This document shows positions 52,267 to 64,000 of a stretch of 64,000 bases of DNA, one piece after another. The position numbers were made by a program, and so were the translations under genes. The notes beneath the pieces were generated by a model. The model searched no databases. It worked only from the letters and a program-made list of their open reading frames with translations, and had not been told where the DNA came from. Numbering within the stretch: position 1 is the stretch's first letter; each line of letters starts with the position of its first letter. Source of the stretch: Misgurnus anguillicaudatus (Eukaryota; Chordata; Actinopteri; Cypriniformes; Cobitidae); NCBI RefSeq assembly GCF_027580225.2, contig NC_073354.2, positions 31,454,001 to 31,518,000 on the forward strand, read 5' to 3'.

Positions 52267-52983
52267 ATATACAGTATGTGCTATATGTTTTTCTTATTGG
52301 ACATGACAGTGTATTTAGCGTTACTAAAAATGGATAATTGGTCAAGTAGGCACAATATATCAACTAATGGGTATAATCTCACCAGGTTCTATCACTATAA
52401 TGGACATACTTATCCGTCCTCCTTCTCACCCTTGGTGTATTACTCATATTAAATGGCTACAAGAATGTGAGCTTATTAAGTCATAGAGGTCATGATTTAT
52501 CTTTAAAATGACACATGCAGCTTTAACGTGTACTTTTATCAAGTTGTGACGAACGCTGATGGCCGCTAATGTTCTGCTAATGAGATGACAATGACATAAG
52601 CTCTGTCCTCCAACAGATCACTCAACGTCCAGCGGGACATTGTGTCAAAGGGCTCTGAATGGAATAGTGGGAAACGCTGTTTCTTATTGGTTGTGTTTTC
52701 CTCTCATCCGTCTTGGTCGTGCATATACAAGCCGTCGAAGTCAAAGGCTCTGCCTCATGGGCCGTAGCTGCTGTGCTCTGCTGACTTAAGATAAATATGT
52801 AGAAGTGTGCAGAGTAATTGCTTTCAGGTGCCTCGTTCAAAAGTGTCTCCCGCTTACTCTATAGCTTGATCTACTGCACCGGACCTTAAGTAATCGTAAA
52901 TTATGTTCACAGCTGTGGGGCTGGCGTTTAGCATTTTAAAGCTTTTAAGAAATAAAATGAATTTCTTTTTAATAAACTGTTCA

Positions 52984-53094
52984 TACACTGTAAAAATATT
53001 TGCTGCCTTAAATTTTTTGTAAGTTGACATGACTTCTATATCTGAGTTGATTTAACTAAAAAATTTAAGGCAGCAAAGAATTTTTTACAGTGTA
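52984..53094. mobile_element. 111-bp TACACTGT-ended MITE
   Basis: TACACTGTAAAAATATTTGC at left matches the complement of the right end (cagcaaagaattttttacag then tgta); arms continue through tgccttaaatttttt. Nearly a whole-length hairpin. Confidence 0.9.
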
Positions 53095-54008
53095 GTCATG
53101 TTTTAGTTAAAGATTTTAATTATTAATGCATAGTTATGTTCTGCCTGTCTACCTGCTGTTAGACCTGAAAGATATCAAGTAAAGTCTTCAGGTCAGGTTT
53201 TAGTGAAAATCAATATTTCATGCAGTGCAGCGCTGGTTTGCAGCGACAAAGAGGGATTTTTATTTATTTATTTCTCTTTTCGTTTCGACAGCTTATAACC
53301 CCATCAGAGCCCTGGCTTGTGAATTTGTGTAAAATTTAAGTATTATTAATCATGATCTAATAAATAATCTTGCATAAACCACATTTCTATCCCTTATTTG
53401 TGATTTATAGAATAAATGCCAAACAAATTTATAAGGTTTCTTTATTTTGTTAGTTTGTCACAGAGACCCCGTTCACTTTAAAACGTTCGGGCAGTGCCGG
53501 TCTAAGTTGCTTGAAGACATGATGTCACAGATCCATGTCGCTCTTTCGCCATATTGGATTGAACAGAAAACCAAAAAAGGTCACACATTTTGTCCGAACT
53601 TCACGAAACTGGACGTACATGATCCTTGGACCAAGCCTCACAAAAGTTACTAGAAGGATTTTTGATTTTCGGAAGCGTTTGCCCATCACAGCCCAAAAGA
53701 CACCCGTGGCGTAGTCGCCAAACAGCAAGTAGTTCATATCTAAGGAACTCTTTCACATATTAAAACCAAACTTTGCACATGAACTTGGGACTTCAATGTG
53801 AGGATGTCCAAGATAAAAAAGCATTGCAGTAACATGTCTATATTATGAAAGTTTTTTTTTTCTAAATAAAATAAAATGTGTCCACAAAACCATTCATAAG
53901 TTTTCCATTGGTATATGGTTTGTTATGATAGGTCAATATTTGGTAACTATTTGAAAATCTGGAATCTGAGGGTGCAAAAAATCTAAATATTGAGAAAATC
54001 GCCTTTAA

Positions 54009-54434
54009 AGGGGACATATCTTGAAATCTGACTTTCTCCATATTTAAGTGATATAATTGGGTCCCCAGTGCTTCTATCAACCTAGAAAATGTGAATAAGA
54101 TTAACCCAGTTAGTTAGTTTTGGTGAACCATTCACTGCAAGCATGTGAAAAAATAGGTAATTGAAATTTGGCTCCCCTTGTGATGTCAGAAGGGGATGAT
54201 ACCGCCCCTTAATCTGCACTATCCAACCACAGCACTGCCATGTAGTGCAGAGATCAGCTCATTTAAATTTAAAAGGACACATCCAAAACGACACATTTTT
54301 GCTTACACCTAATAAGTGGCAATTTTAACATATTATTATCTATATGGTATTTTGAACTAAAACTTCACATATGTACTCTGGGGACACAACAGTTTTATTT
54401 GACATCTTTAAAAAAGTCTTGTGAAATCTCCCCT
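54009..54434. mobile_element. TTAA element, AGGGGACATATC family (uninterrupted copy)
   Basis: TTAA at 54005-54008 and 54435-54438; start aggggacatatcttgaaatc, end gtcttgtgaaatctcccct. This 426-bp copy shows the uninterrupted order of the family and defines where 24.3 and 35.1 kb were split. Confidence 0.9.
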
Positions 54435-56061
54435 TTAAAGTGGCCCAAATGAAGTCCTTAGCAACATATATTACTAATGGAAAATACATTTTTTTATATA
54501 TATTTATGGTAGGAAACTTACAAAATATCTTAAATGAACTTAATCTATTTTTGGTTATCATTTTGACCCATACAATGTATTTTTGGCTATTGCTATAGAT
54601 ATACCCGTTTTGTGGTCCAGGGTCACATTTAGAGAAGAATAATCGAATTGAAAGAATAAATAGAGCAGAACAACAAAAAGAGTAAGTGTAGAGTGGTTTT
54701 AAACATTTCATGGCATGAAAATGCAATAAATTACTTTAATTTGCTAAAAGGAGTTTAGCTGGGCTTGTAGGCTTTGTGATTTTCATTAGGTAATGCAGGT
54801 TGACCTTGTTTTGGTCGGTCCGTTTTACCTGGGATTGATCCGATAATAGCTTCTCTTTCACAGCCATTAATCTTTTAGACCTAATTCGGGCCTCCACAAG
54901 TGTCTGTGAAAAATTCACTCCGTTTAATGAAGTATTCCGATCATTACTCTCATTTTGTAATAGTGCCGTGCTTCAGTGAACTTACAGAAATCACAAGGAC
55001 AGCCTCACTGTCTGCTTTGCTTGCACAGCACTAACTAATGTTAATGATAGACTTTACATTAGCATATTTTCAACATTTTTTCGTCTGTAGTCCACATTGC
55101 TCTGTGGGTTAGTGTGAAAGGTCCAGCTTGCTCTCAACAGCTCTGCCTGGTCCGTTCCCCATAGTCATCACCCTAATCTGGGTAAAGGCCTATGAGGTTC
55201 TCCAGTCACCATCTACTGACAAGGCAATATATCTTATTTAGTGGATATTCAGCATTTAGCCAACACCTGCATTGTGTCTGGCACATGTTCCTACACACTT
55301 GTACACCACTCTGTGTGATGAAAAGAGGACATTTTTGAGTTACCTACAAATTTCCTAGCTGTTTTATTTCCTCTATAAGTATCTAAATAATTGTGTGTGC
55401 GTGTGCGCGCGTGTGTAATATGTATAACTTAATCAGTCAGAGAACATTATGTACTTCACTAATCAATTATACTCAGTCAGTATTATGCACGCGGTTTAGG
55501 TCACTTCTCGTTGATTAATTGGCCGACTGTTTTTGATGTATAGAACTGATGTTGCAAGTTAACTTCTTTAAAACTTCCCATAAAAACATGGCATTGGCTG
55601 CCTTGATAGTAAAACACAACCAGACAATTTGCCAAAGTCCTGAGTTGCCCATCAATGAATTCACTTGGGCAGGTATGTGGCTCTCCTTGTGTTTGAAGTG
55701 CCAAGGACAAGCCCACAAACTTCATCTTGGCTGTCTAAGCGCTGGGGAAAACACTACAGAGCTATGCATACTTGGAGGTGTTGACTTTCTTGTTAATATG
55801 CACACCGAATGACGTATGTGGAGATGAGAGCGTCCTTGTTAAGAGCTCCAGACTGTGAGATCTGTAACACGTTTTAATATGATGTCTTGCTGGATCTGCA
55901 TCCAGGTTACTGCAAAAGTGCATGCATACGCTTCTGTGTTCATCTTTCATAGTTAACTCTTTTAATATATGAAGCAATTAATTTAAATAATTATTCATAA
56001 ATCTGTGCTGCATAAATTGATCTTTTTACTGGCACGTACATTTGGATGTCAACTTTATTAA

Positions 56062-56777
56062 AGGAATAGTCTACTCATTTTCAATATTAAAATATGTTAT
56101 TACCTTAACTAAGAATTGTTGATACATCCCTCTATCATCTGTGTGCGTGCACGTAAGCGCTGGAGCGCGCTGCAACGCTTCGATAGCATTTAGCTTAGCC
56201 CCATTCATTCAATGGTACCATTTAGAGATAAAGTTAGAAGTGACCAAACACATCAACGTTTTTCCTATTTAAGATGAGTAGTTATACGAGCAAGTTTGGT
56301 GGTACAAAATAAAATGTAGCGCTTTTCTAAGCGGATTTAAAAGAGGAACTATATTTTATGGCGTAATAGCACTTTTGGGAGTACTTCGACTCGGCGCAGT
56401 AACACCCTCCCTCTCCCATTATGAGAGTGAGAAGGGGAGCGGACTTTTCAGGCGAGTCGAAGTACTCCCAAAAGTGCTGGTGCGCCATAAAATATAGTTC
56501 CTCTTTTGAATCCGCTTGGAAAAGCGCTGCGTTTTGTTTTGTGCCACCAAACTTGCTCGTATAACTACTCGTCTTAAAAACGTTGATGTGTTTGGTCACT
56601 TCTAACTTTATCTCTAAATGATACCATTGAATGAATGGGGCTAAGCTAAATGCTATCGAAGCGTTGCAGCGCGCTCCAGCGCTTACCTGCACGCACACAG
56701 ATGATAGAGGGATGTATCAACAATTCTTAGTTAAGGTAATAACATATTTTAATATTGAAAATGAGTAGACTATTCCT
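56062..56777. mobile_element. TTAA palindrome, AGGAATAGTCTACTC family (long copy)
   Basis: TTAA at 56058-56061 and 56778-56781. Arms exceed 300 bp and include an inner inverted pair gggagtacttcgactcg / cgagtcgaagtactccc around a loop of about 60 bp. Close relative of 30742-31289. The 123-residue minus-strand open frame (56327-56698) lies across arm and loop and is a palindrome artefact. Confidence 0.92.
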
Positions 56778-56990
56778 TTAACATTTGTCCCACGTTTAAA
56801 TTTCAGACTTATTTAGCAGCTTGGTCTGCCTTGATCTTTGCCACTACGTAATTCAGTCTTATTAGTAATCATTAACATGTTTAAATCTTAAAAGTACAGA
56901 AGCAAACTTTTTTGTAATATGTAAAAAAATGTTGTTGGTCATGCAATAGTTCACTTAAATGATGCAAGATGCTACGAAAGCCTTACTTAA

Positions 56991-57212
56991 CCCTTTATGG
57001 GGCAAGTGACCATATTTAGTCACTTCCGCACATATTCAAAGTGCCCTCCCCCTGTCTTTATTTGAAGTAATAGAGTAATGTAGTTTTCTCTCAGCCAAAG
57101 ATGAAAAATATTGTTAATTTTTTTTTAAAGAATGTCCTGTAACATCCCCCATTAGCTTTCTGAGGTTAAAAATGAGAATTTCCAAAGATTTCAATGAGTG
57201 CCCTATAAAGGG
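56991..57212. mobile_element. TTAA-flanked MITE, CCCTTTATGGGGCA ends
   Basis: TTAA at 56987-56990 and 57213-57216; left ccctttatggggca and right tgccctataaaggg are inverted. 222 bp. Its outer bases are CCC rather than AGG, unlike the other TTAA elements. Confidence 0.75.
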
Positions 57213-57680
57213 TTAAACTGAAGGCATGTCCCTGGTCATGCATTTCTTCGCCAGAGCGTTTGGCTTAATTCGATAGCATCTCTTCACCCGACGGAAATGC
57301 ATCATATTTGCTGGTCCAGGGATTTGTAGCATCCCCCGTCGGTTTAAAATGTCAAAGGAGTAAAAATGAAAGGCCAGGTAGCAGACAGAAGATGACAGGC
57401 AGGCAGCAGGTTTACAGCAGGACGTGTATACTGTGTGCCCTCATCTTATCTGCTGTTATCAGCTGCCTCCAGGATCCTGCCCTCGGCAGAATATCAATGC
57501 TTCTATGTCTGTCAGCTGACTCTATAGACCATGCAAATATGAATGATAAAATAAATATGGCGAGTTTATGGAGAGGCAGGAGTTGCCAGAGGTTACACGG
57601 TTCTCTGGTGCGGTGTACTGCTGAGTTTAAACTAACCTAACCTTTTTCTTTCCCTCTCTCTTTTCTCTCTCTCTCTTTAG

Positions 57681-57824
<144 letters not shown>

Positions 57825-57849
57825 TGAGGACAGATCTCTGCACTGTTTC

Positions 57850-58215
57850 TACACTGTCAGGAAAAAAGGTTTAAACTGTACCTTTTCTGTCACTGGGGTG
57901 GTTCCCTCAAAGGTTCATTTTTGTACTTTTATGTGTATACAACACATTGAAATCTTGTCGCTTTTGGGGTACAATATTATACCTTTAGGAACTATTGTGT
58001 ACGTTTAAGAAACAAGTTTGTACTAGTTAAATGTACAAAATATTTAACTGCACCTTTAAGCATACAGAATAGGTCTTTAAGGTACAGTAATGTACCCAAA
58101 AAGGTACAACGGTGTATTATGTTTTGTATACCTGTCAAGGTACAAAATGAAACCTTAGGGTACCACCACATCAGCAGAAAATGTACAGTTTTGTTCCTTT
58201 TTTTCTGACAGTGTA
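57850..58215. mobile_element. Complete TACACTGTCAGRAAAAA element
   Basis: tacactgtcaggaaaaaagg and the complement of ctttttttctgacagtgta are inverted ends; interior has alternating ggtacaa/ttgtacc strings. Relative of 25661-25850. Confidence 0.85.
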
Positions 58216-58380
58216 AATCTTGAAAATATGCTCATTTTCCAGCTCCCCTAGAGTTAAACATTTGATTTTTACCGTTTTGGAATCCATTCAGCTAATCTCA
58301 GGGGTCTGGCAGTACCACTTTTAGCATAGCTTAGCATAATCTATTGAATCTGATTAGACCATTAGCATCGCGCTCAAAAA
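58216..58380. repeat. Truncated arm of the AGGGACACTCC TTAA family
   Basis: aaaatatgctcattttccag through gattagaccattagcatcgc matches the left arm of 48450-49380. It lacks the terminus and begins almost exactly where the preceding element ends. Confidence 0.75.
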
Positions 58381-58789
58381 TAACCAAATCGTATTGTACC
58401 AAATCGTTAACGATTAACATAACGCATATTTTGGATCTTGAAATAGACTCTGATTAGTTCACATTATTTAACGTGCGCGTGCGGTGTGTGATATGCAAGT
58501 TGTCTTATACGTGACGCCGCGCAGTGCTTCTTGCCCAGTGTACGACACCCTTGAAGCACCCGGCTAGCCTTTCAAGGTATGTGCAAGCAAATACAAAAAT
58601 GTAATGACAGTCAATGCTAATGTGAATCCTGGTTGGATAAGGATTTAAAGTTGGATATGAAGATGAAATCTGACGCATTTAGCTTCAGTGTTAAAACTGT
58701 TAAAATAATTGCTGTCTGTGGTTTTATATGGGCTATTATTGCAATAATTTTTTTTTATAATATGGGAAAAAAGAACTATAAATTAGTTC

Positions 58790-58914
58790 ATTTTTGGAAC
58801 TGTGAACTAGTTTAAAATTTTGAAGTACGAACCATGAACTGAACTAGTTCATTTTAAAATTTATGAACTGAACTTTGGACTAGTTCATGTAGAAAGTGAA
58901 CTTTCCCAACACTG
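58790..58914. repeat. Solo right end of a CAGTGTTGGGAA hAT-like element
   Basis: agttcat/atgaact strings lead to gtgaactttcccaacactg (to 58914), the mirror of a CAGTGTTGG terminus. Interior differs from 37338-37812, so it is a separate family. No left end seen. Confidence 0.5.
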
Positions 58915-61409
58915 GATGGGGCTACAATGAAAAACACATAATACTAATTTAGTGTAAAAAATTCATGGGCAAAAAAGCCAAATAATATCATGGCATCGTA
59001 GAGATATACCTGACTATATCAATATCATTGTCTTTCGGCACAACCCTATTTTGTAATCTCTATAATGATGCAAGAGTGCCACAGAGATGTTGATTTCTGA
59101 TTTCAGCAGTGCATGTATGGTCTTGCTCGTAAGGTGTGAATGTGTCTATGTAATGTACTGTGTGTGTTTGTGTAGATGAATACCTGTTTAATTTCATGCA
59201 CTTACAAAAGGGCTGCCGAATATATTGGTTCTGTGATAGAAAGACATCTACCCAGAACTTTTCTCTTATGAAATTCAGCACAGAGATTTGAGCCGAGCAA
59301 CTTGTCAGAGCCAGCTCTTACCTGACACACTACCCAACACTTGTCTTTTTACAGCCTGGCGAAGACGACGCAAAATGAGTGGGAAGGACATAGCACAGAA
59401 TAGAAATGTAATTCAGTATTTATCAGAGCTCTTCCTATTAGGTTTAGCGTATCCCTCTTTAAATTGGCGTACAATAGGATTGAAGCTCTCCATCGATTGC
59501 TGTAAATAGAGCAGGGGAGAATTCACCATTTTGTAACGAGGAACGGCTAATAACACAGCCACACGGCAAACTGTCTTCAGTTCCTGTCAGTAAAAATAGC
59601 TTCCCACCATATCTGCACTTAGCACAAGTGCTCCCATCACCTCTGGTGAAGCAGTATTCCTCTAGATGTGGGTCACTAGCTACATCATTAATTCTGTCCA
59701 CGCCGCTAATGTTGTTATTTTCAAGCTATTGTTCGCTTTGGCTCGACCAACTGGTGCCACAGAATGTCTAATTCATGTCGTGGCCCCTTTTCAGGCTATA
59801 CAGTATGTGATTATGTAACTGTGTTCATCTGTTGTTATGTAGTATCTTAATGCTTCTACACAAGACGTTTATGGTTGAAAGCATTCCGGCTATCTTAATT
59901 TTGTAGTAGAAGGGTGTGTTTTCCACTTTATATGGGTTTATTATGCTATATGTGACATCAAGTAATTGAGGAGAGGACAAACCTCAGATGTTCTCAAGCT
60001 AATGCACTATCATCGATTCCCATCATACGCGCGAATGAAGCGAGTGAACGCAAATCGTAAGAATCGAAACTCAAAGACAATACAAAGATGCAAATAGACG
60101 CAAATTTGTGCCGGGTAACGCAAATCTCACGAATTAAGCAATGTGATTGCCGAAATCCCGCACTACTTGCACTTTAAAAAGTAATACCTAAATCTAACTT
60201 ATAAAAATTGAGGCAAGTGGCTGCATTTGATGTTTTAAGTTGAGTCACTTGTAGCCTTTTTAAGTATAATAAACACTGTAATATTACTTAATACAAACGC
60301 AACAAAATTAAGTTGAGTTAACTAATAGTTCTAGTATTACTCAGTTTAATTTACTTTGCTTGGTACAGGTAACTTTTTTATGGTTTGTTGTTGTTTCCAT
60401 AAACATTGATTTAGACTTTATCTTTCTGTGAGATGAGGGCACGAATTGTTTACTCAATCAACGCGCCCACCCAGTTTAGTTTTGGGCAGCATGGTAACTA
60501 AAAAACTCAAAGATGAAACAAAAACTCTTCTAAATCTCAAAGATAAATGAACATTAAACACTAAAAAGTCTTTCTTTTTTGTTAAAAACACATAAAATAG
60601 TGTTTAAATTTAAATTTCACTGTCCAAATGCAGTCGCATGCAAAGCTTGCTGGGAACTACGAGTCTACTGCCTAGTTAGCTATGTTTACTAAAACATTCA
60701 TGAAGTTTCAACATAAAATTATTAAGTTAATTTCCTTCTTACAAATTTAAGTGAATTATACATGATAAAATGAAGCTGAATTTACTCAATAAAGTGTTCA
60801 TTTGAATTACTCAAATTATTCATCTTTTTATGATATTTTAACTCAAATTTTGATTAAAAAAATATATTTTTTTAACAGTTTACTCGTTTTATCTTTGTTA
60901 AATCTACTAAGGCACAGAAACACTAATTTAATAAAAAGTTAAAGTTTGATTTATTTAAAAATGTACTTTAATTGGTAACACTTTTCTCACAAAATCTTCT
61001 CATTTTTAGGTGTAAAAATTACTCCAATTGGTAACACCCAATACTCCTATAAGATTTGACACCTTAAAGCTTTTTCAACCTCAATTTTTAACTTAAAATG
61101 AGAAAATTTAATTTGAATTTTTTTTTTCACAATTAAAGTAATTTTTTTTAAGTTAATCAAACTTTCACTTTTTATAATGCAAACAGCATCCTCCATGCAA
61201 GTAATTTTTTTTTAACAAGCATGAAATTCGCATTTCCCTTGGTCATGCAAGCCAGTCAGCGGTGAGTATATTGAAACTTATATGTTTAAGTGAAAAATTA
61301 AGTAAATGAAACATTTAAGTTGAAATAAACTTAACTTAAACATTATTTTAGATGTTACCAATTGAAGAATTTTTTGATCCAACTTTTCACTTTTTACATA
61401 GTGCAAAAA

Positions 61410-61600
61410 AGTTTGGGTAAAAATGATGTCAAATCAACATATACTTTTTGTTACTTTAACTTAACAAATTAAGTTTAACAATTTCAACTTGTTTTTATAA
61501 GTTATGTGAAGTTATCACAAGTCAAAGCTTAAAATAGTAGGTTGAATTGACTTGAAAACCAAGTTGTTTTAACTTCATGCTGCATTTTTTTGCAGTTTCT
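61410..61600. mobile_element. Decayed copy of the 13.9-kb MITE
   Basis: Shares tgatgtcaaatcaacatata-like start, caatttcaacttgtttttat, aaagcttaaaatagtaggtt and aaccaagttgtttt with 13886-14059; ends eroded. Confidence 0.65.
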
Positions 61601-62327
61601 GTTTTTCATAAATATGTAAATGCGAAATGGTTGATATGGTAGCATAGTCACTAGTGATTTAAGTTAATTGGAAAAGCTCACCCATAAAGTAATAAAACAT
61701 TAGGTAGCTGAAGCTTTTAAACACTCAGTGACAAGCTGTTGTTTTGTCGGAAGGGTCCTCGGTGGTGCTATCGTGCTTGATTTAGCCTTGCGTGTTAAAA
61801 GCTCCAGAGAAGAGATCATAATCATATTCAGTGTCTGATGAGAGCATGAATCACAGCGATCTAGTTTCTGTGGTATGAATTTATATTCTCCTCTGAATCT
61901 TTTTAATCGCTTAAATTTTAGATCATCTCATATAGTAGAAAATGATACGTTGCTGGGTAGTTATGAAACCCACGTAAGGCCTTTAATAGGAAGAAATGAT
62001 AAACACCCCATGAATCTAAATTAGAGCAGTATATTTAGACAGATTCATCTAAACATCAGACTACTTTATGGACTCGCCGATGCGGGTATTAACCCACTTG
62101 CTGTTGGAGCCAGCCTCCAGCCAACCAAGATTTGAATTTGTGTGACTTATTTGGGCTTTATTATTTTTGCCGTCTGTCTGCTCGGGTCCCCAGAGTTCCA
62201 GGCAGAAAATTAGAGGAGAAATAAGACAGAAGAGGCCTAATTTTACAGGCAACCTTGACCCAGATTTGGCTAGAGCAGGACTTGAGAATCCTTGAGGATG
62301 ACTTTTCTTTTACACTTTGCATCTCTT

Positions 62328-62430
62328 TGTAGCTCAACGGGTAAAGCATGCCACTACATTTATTTAGGTTATAGGTTTGATTCCCATTAAAAACATGAAT
62401 TTATCAAATGCATAAAAGTAAGTGTAATTT
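62328..62430 (+). repeat. Decayed tRNA-derived SINE
   Basis: A-box-like tgtagctcaacgg (62328-62340) and B-box-like ggtttgattcc (62374-62384) with SINE spacing, followed by the aaacatgaatttatcaaatg body. More diverged than 4804-4945. Confidence 0.65.
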
Positions 62431-63158
62431 AAATTTGGTGATCATAAAAGCAAATCTCTACATGTGCATACCGTTTGTGCATTGTAATTGTCGCATAAAA
62501 TTACAATTTTACATTTGGTGCTTTGAAGTACACAAAGTAATGTTCAAATGTGTTTAAGCTTCTTGGTTCTTGCATGCAGCGTTTTCATTTGTTCTTCTTC
62601 TGTCGTGCTTTAAAGGATTGTTACTGTTGTTTAATCCCTGATTACTTCATTTTTATCTCTTAAACAGAGCCATTCATGAGCCAATTTAAACAGAATGTAA
62701 GCGTAATGAGCTTTTGAAGACATCTAAACATTTTTTTTCTCATTTTTTCTTTGGAGAAAAAATGTTTCTTGAGAGAATAGACCATGTCATTTGATAGAAA
62801 TGTTGAAAAGTTGTTATACACATACCATTTTTAAAGAAAATCAAGTCACTTAAAGGGATACTCCAGCCAATCAAAATAACCTCAAAATACCTCATGCAAT
62901 CCGAGATACATATGTCTATCATCCTTCAGATGAGCCCTTTTTTGAGTTATTTGAAGTGCCCTTGCTCCTCCAAGCTTTATAACGGTAGAAAACATGGATC
63001 GGGGAACAACTTTTGACTGTAAACCCCCCAAAAATTGCTTTCATCCTTCACAGAAGTAATCCACATGGCTCCAATGGGTTAATAAAAGTCTACTTCGGGT
63101 AATTGATGCAATTGTGTAAGAAAAAATATCCATATTTCAAACTTTATAAACTGTAACT

Positions 63159-63802
63159 AGGGCTGTCAAAAGATTAATCACGATTAATCGCATGCAAAAT
63201 TAAAGTTTGTTTTTTCATAATATATGTGTGCAGTGCACTGTTTGTAATTATTTTGTATATATAAATACACACACACACTTGCATGTATGTTTTAAGAAAC
63301 ATTTATTTAGATTTTGATATATTTTATTTTATATATAGACGGCTTCAGCAGTAACAGCATAAACCAGCGGCTTTCCTGGTTCACACATAACTTCCGGTAA
63401 ACTCCACTAAGAATAAATAACAACAAAGTACTTTAAACGTAGTTTATTTATATAACAAGCAAAATAAACAACACATTGATTACCTAGGAAACCAAAACAT
63501 TTGTTATTTTCGACGAGGTATGTGTTTTCATTTTAGCAACTAGTCAGACCATTTAAAAAAACTGAAACCGGAAGTAAAGTTTGGACCAGACGAGTATTGC
63601 GTCACCGCTCGTGCGTCCGATTAAACGTCTATAAATTAAAAAATATATACTTAAATTACATGTCTTTTTATTTTCTTAAATGTATGTGTGTGTATGTATA
63701 TATAAACATAATAATTACACACAATACACACGCAAATATATTATGCAAACACAAACTTTTATTTTGTATGTGATTAATGGCAGTAAATCTTTTGGCAGCC
63801 CT
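63159..63802. mobile_element. AGGGCTGTCAAAAGATTAATC palindrome, nested
   Basis: agggctgtcaaaagattaat at left mirrors attaatggcagtaaatcttt...ggcagccct at right; inner tatatata/cacacaca stretches also mirror. It is split by 63334-63633. Related internally to 16966-17218. Confidence 0.75.
63334..63633. mobile_element. 300-bp TA-flanked element, innermost
   Basis: Short inverted ends TATAGACGGC / AACGTCTATA at the centre of the surrounding palindrome. A deleted copy lies at 28822-28974. Confidence 0.6.
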
Positions 63803-64000
63803 AGTAATAACTAGCTTCCGGTAAAGGCGCCATCTTGGACTCCTAAGAGTTTTAGCGTAGTGAGCGCTTGTTGCCATGGGTACGCTGCGCAGTGACTCTT
63901 GTGAATCACGTGACTTTTATTTTGTATGCGATTAATCGCGCTAACTTTTTTGACAGCCCTAGTTATAACTAGCTTCCAGTAAAGGTGCCATCTTGGACTC
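63755..64000 (+). repeat. Direct duplication of element end plus flank (~158 bp apart)
   Basis: acttttattttgtatg...cagccctagt.ataactagcttcc...atcttggactc occurs at 63755-63841 and again from 63913 to the end, offset by 158 bp, with scattered substitutions. Confidence 0.75.

Larger units (their letters stand above)
62854..64000. mobile_element. TTAA element, AGGGATACTCCAGCC family, incomplete
   Basis: TTAA at 62850-62853 then agggatactccagccaatca. The body resumes at ctagcttccggtaaaggcgc (from about 63810) after the nested element and runs off the window, so the right end is not seen. Confidence 0.6.

Noticed and set aside
56327..56698. 123-residue minus-strand open frame
   Set aside because: Spans arm and loop of the palindrome 56062-56777; such frames recur because the element is repetitive.

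Overview
The window is an intron-rich stretch of a vertebrate nuclear genome, most likely a cypriniform (carp/zebrafish-like) teleost. The reasons are split exons with GT-AG boundaries, introns of about 10-31 kb, tRNA-derived SINEs, and a very dense population of short palindromic DNA transposons (TTAA-flanked, TACACTGT-ended and hAT-type) of kinds I associate with cyprinid genomes. The order-level assignment is inference. No bacterial, viral or organellar gene structure is present.

The only host gene I can support is on the + strand: a glycoside hydrolase family 47 Golgi alpha-1,2-mannosidase, best matched to man1a1. Four consecutive internal exons lie at 390-486, 16314-16429, 26191-26271 and 57681-57775. 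Their splice phases agree (1, 0, 0, then 2 at the last donor), and they join into one uninterrupted 129-codon stretch from the N-terminal part of the catalytic (alpha/alpha)6 barrel. The third exon carries the FEVNIR motif, whose Glu corresponds to the proposed general acid of the family. The window starts inside the preceding intron and ends inside the following one, so the promoter, the membrane-anchor exon and the last exons are outside.

Layout: 1-389 upstream intron; 487-16313 intron A (minisatellite-bearing MITE, SINEs, TATA/TATG microsatellite, a hAT element holding a TTAA element); 16430-26190 intron B (hAT-like palindromes, several TTAA elements); 26272-57680 intron C, 31.4 kb (a deleted Tc1 element, nested composites at 35.1-36.2 and 37.2-38.9 kb, a four-deep transposon nest at 42.0-46.5 kb, a 0.93 kb palindrome with internal duplication, a hAT at 51.4-52.3 kb, a second copy of the 30.7 kb palindrome at 56.1 kb); 57776-64000 start of intron D (chain of truncated elements, SINE, nested and duplicated element ends). 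Between these, much of the introns looks like unique, moderately AT-rich sequence with no recognisable gene.

Almost all long open frames in the window are chance frames, often mirror frames of palindromic elements. The exceptions are a defective Tc1 transposase remnant (32255-32674, minus) and a BED zinc-finger remnant of a hAT transposase (45638-45734, minus). I found no convincing evidence of a previously undescribed multi-gene system. The most notable structures are the exact-TSD transposon nest, the near-identical outer termini (TTAA then AGG) shared by many otherwise unrelated palindromic elements, and pairs of same-family palindromes that flank the catalytic exon.
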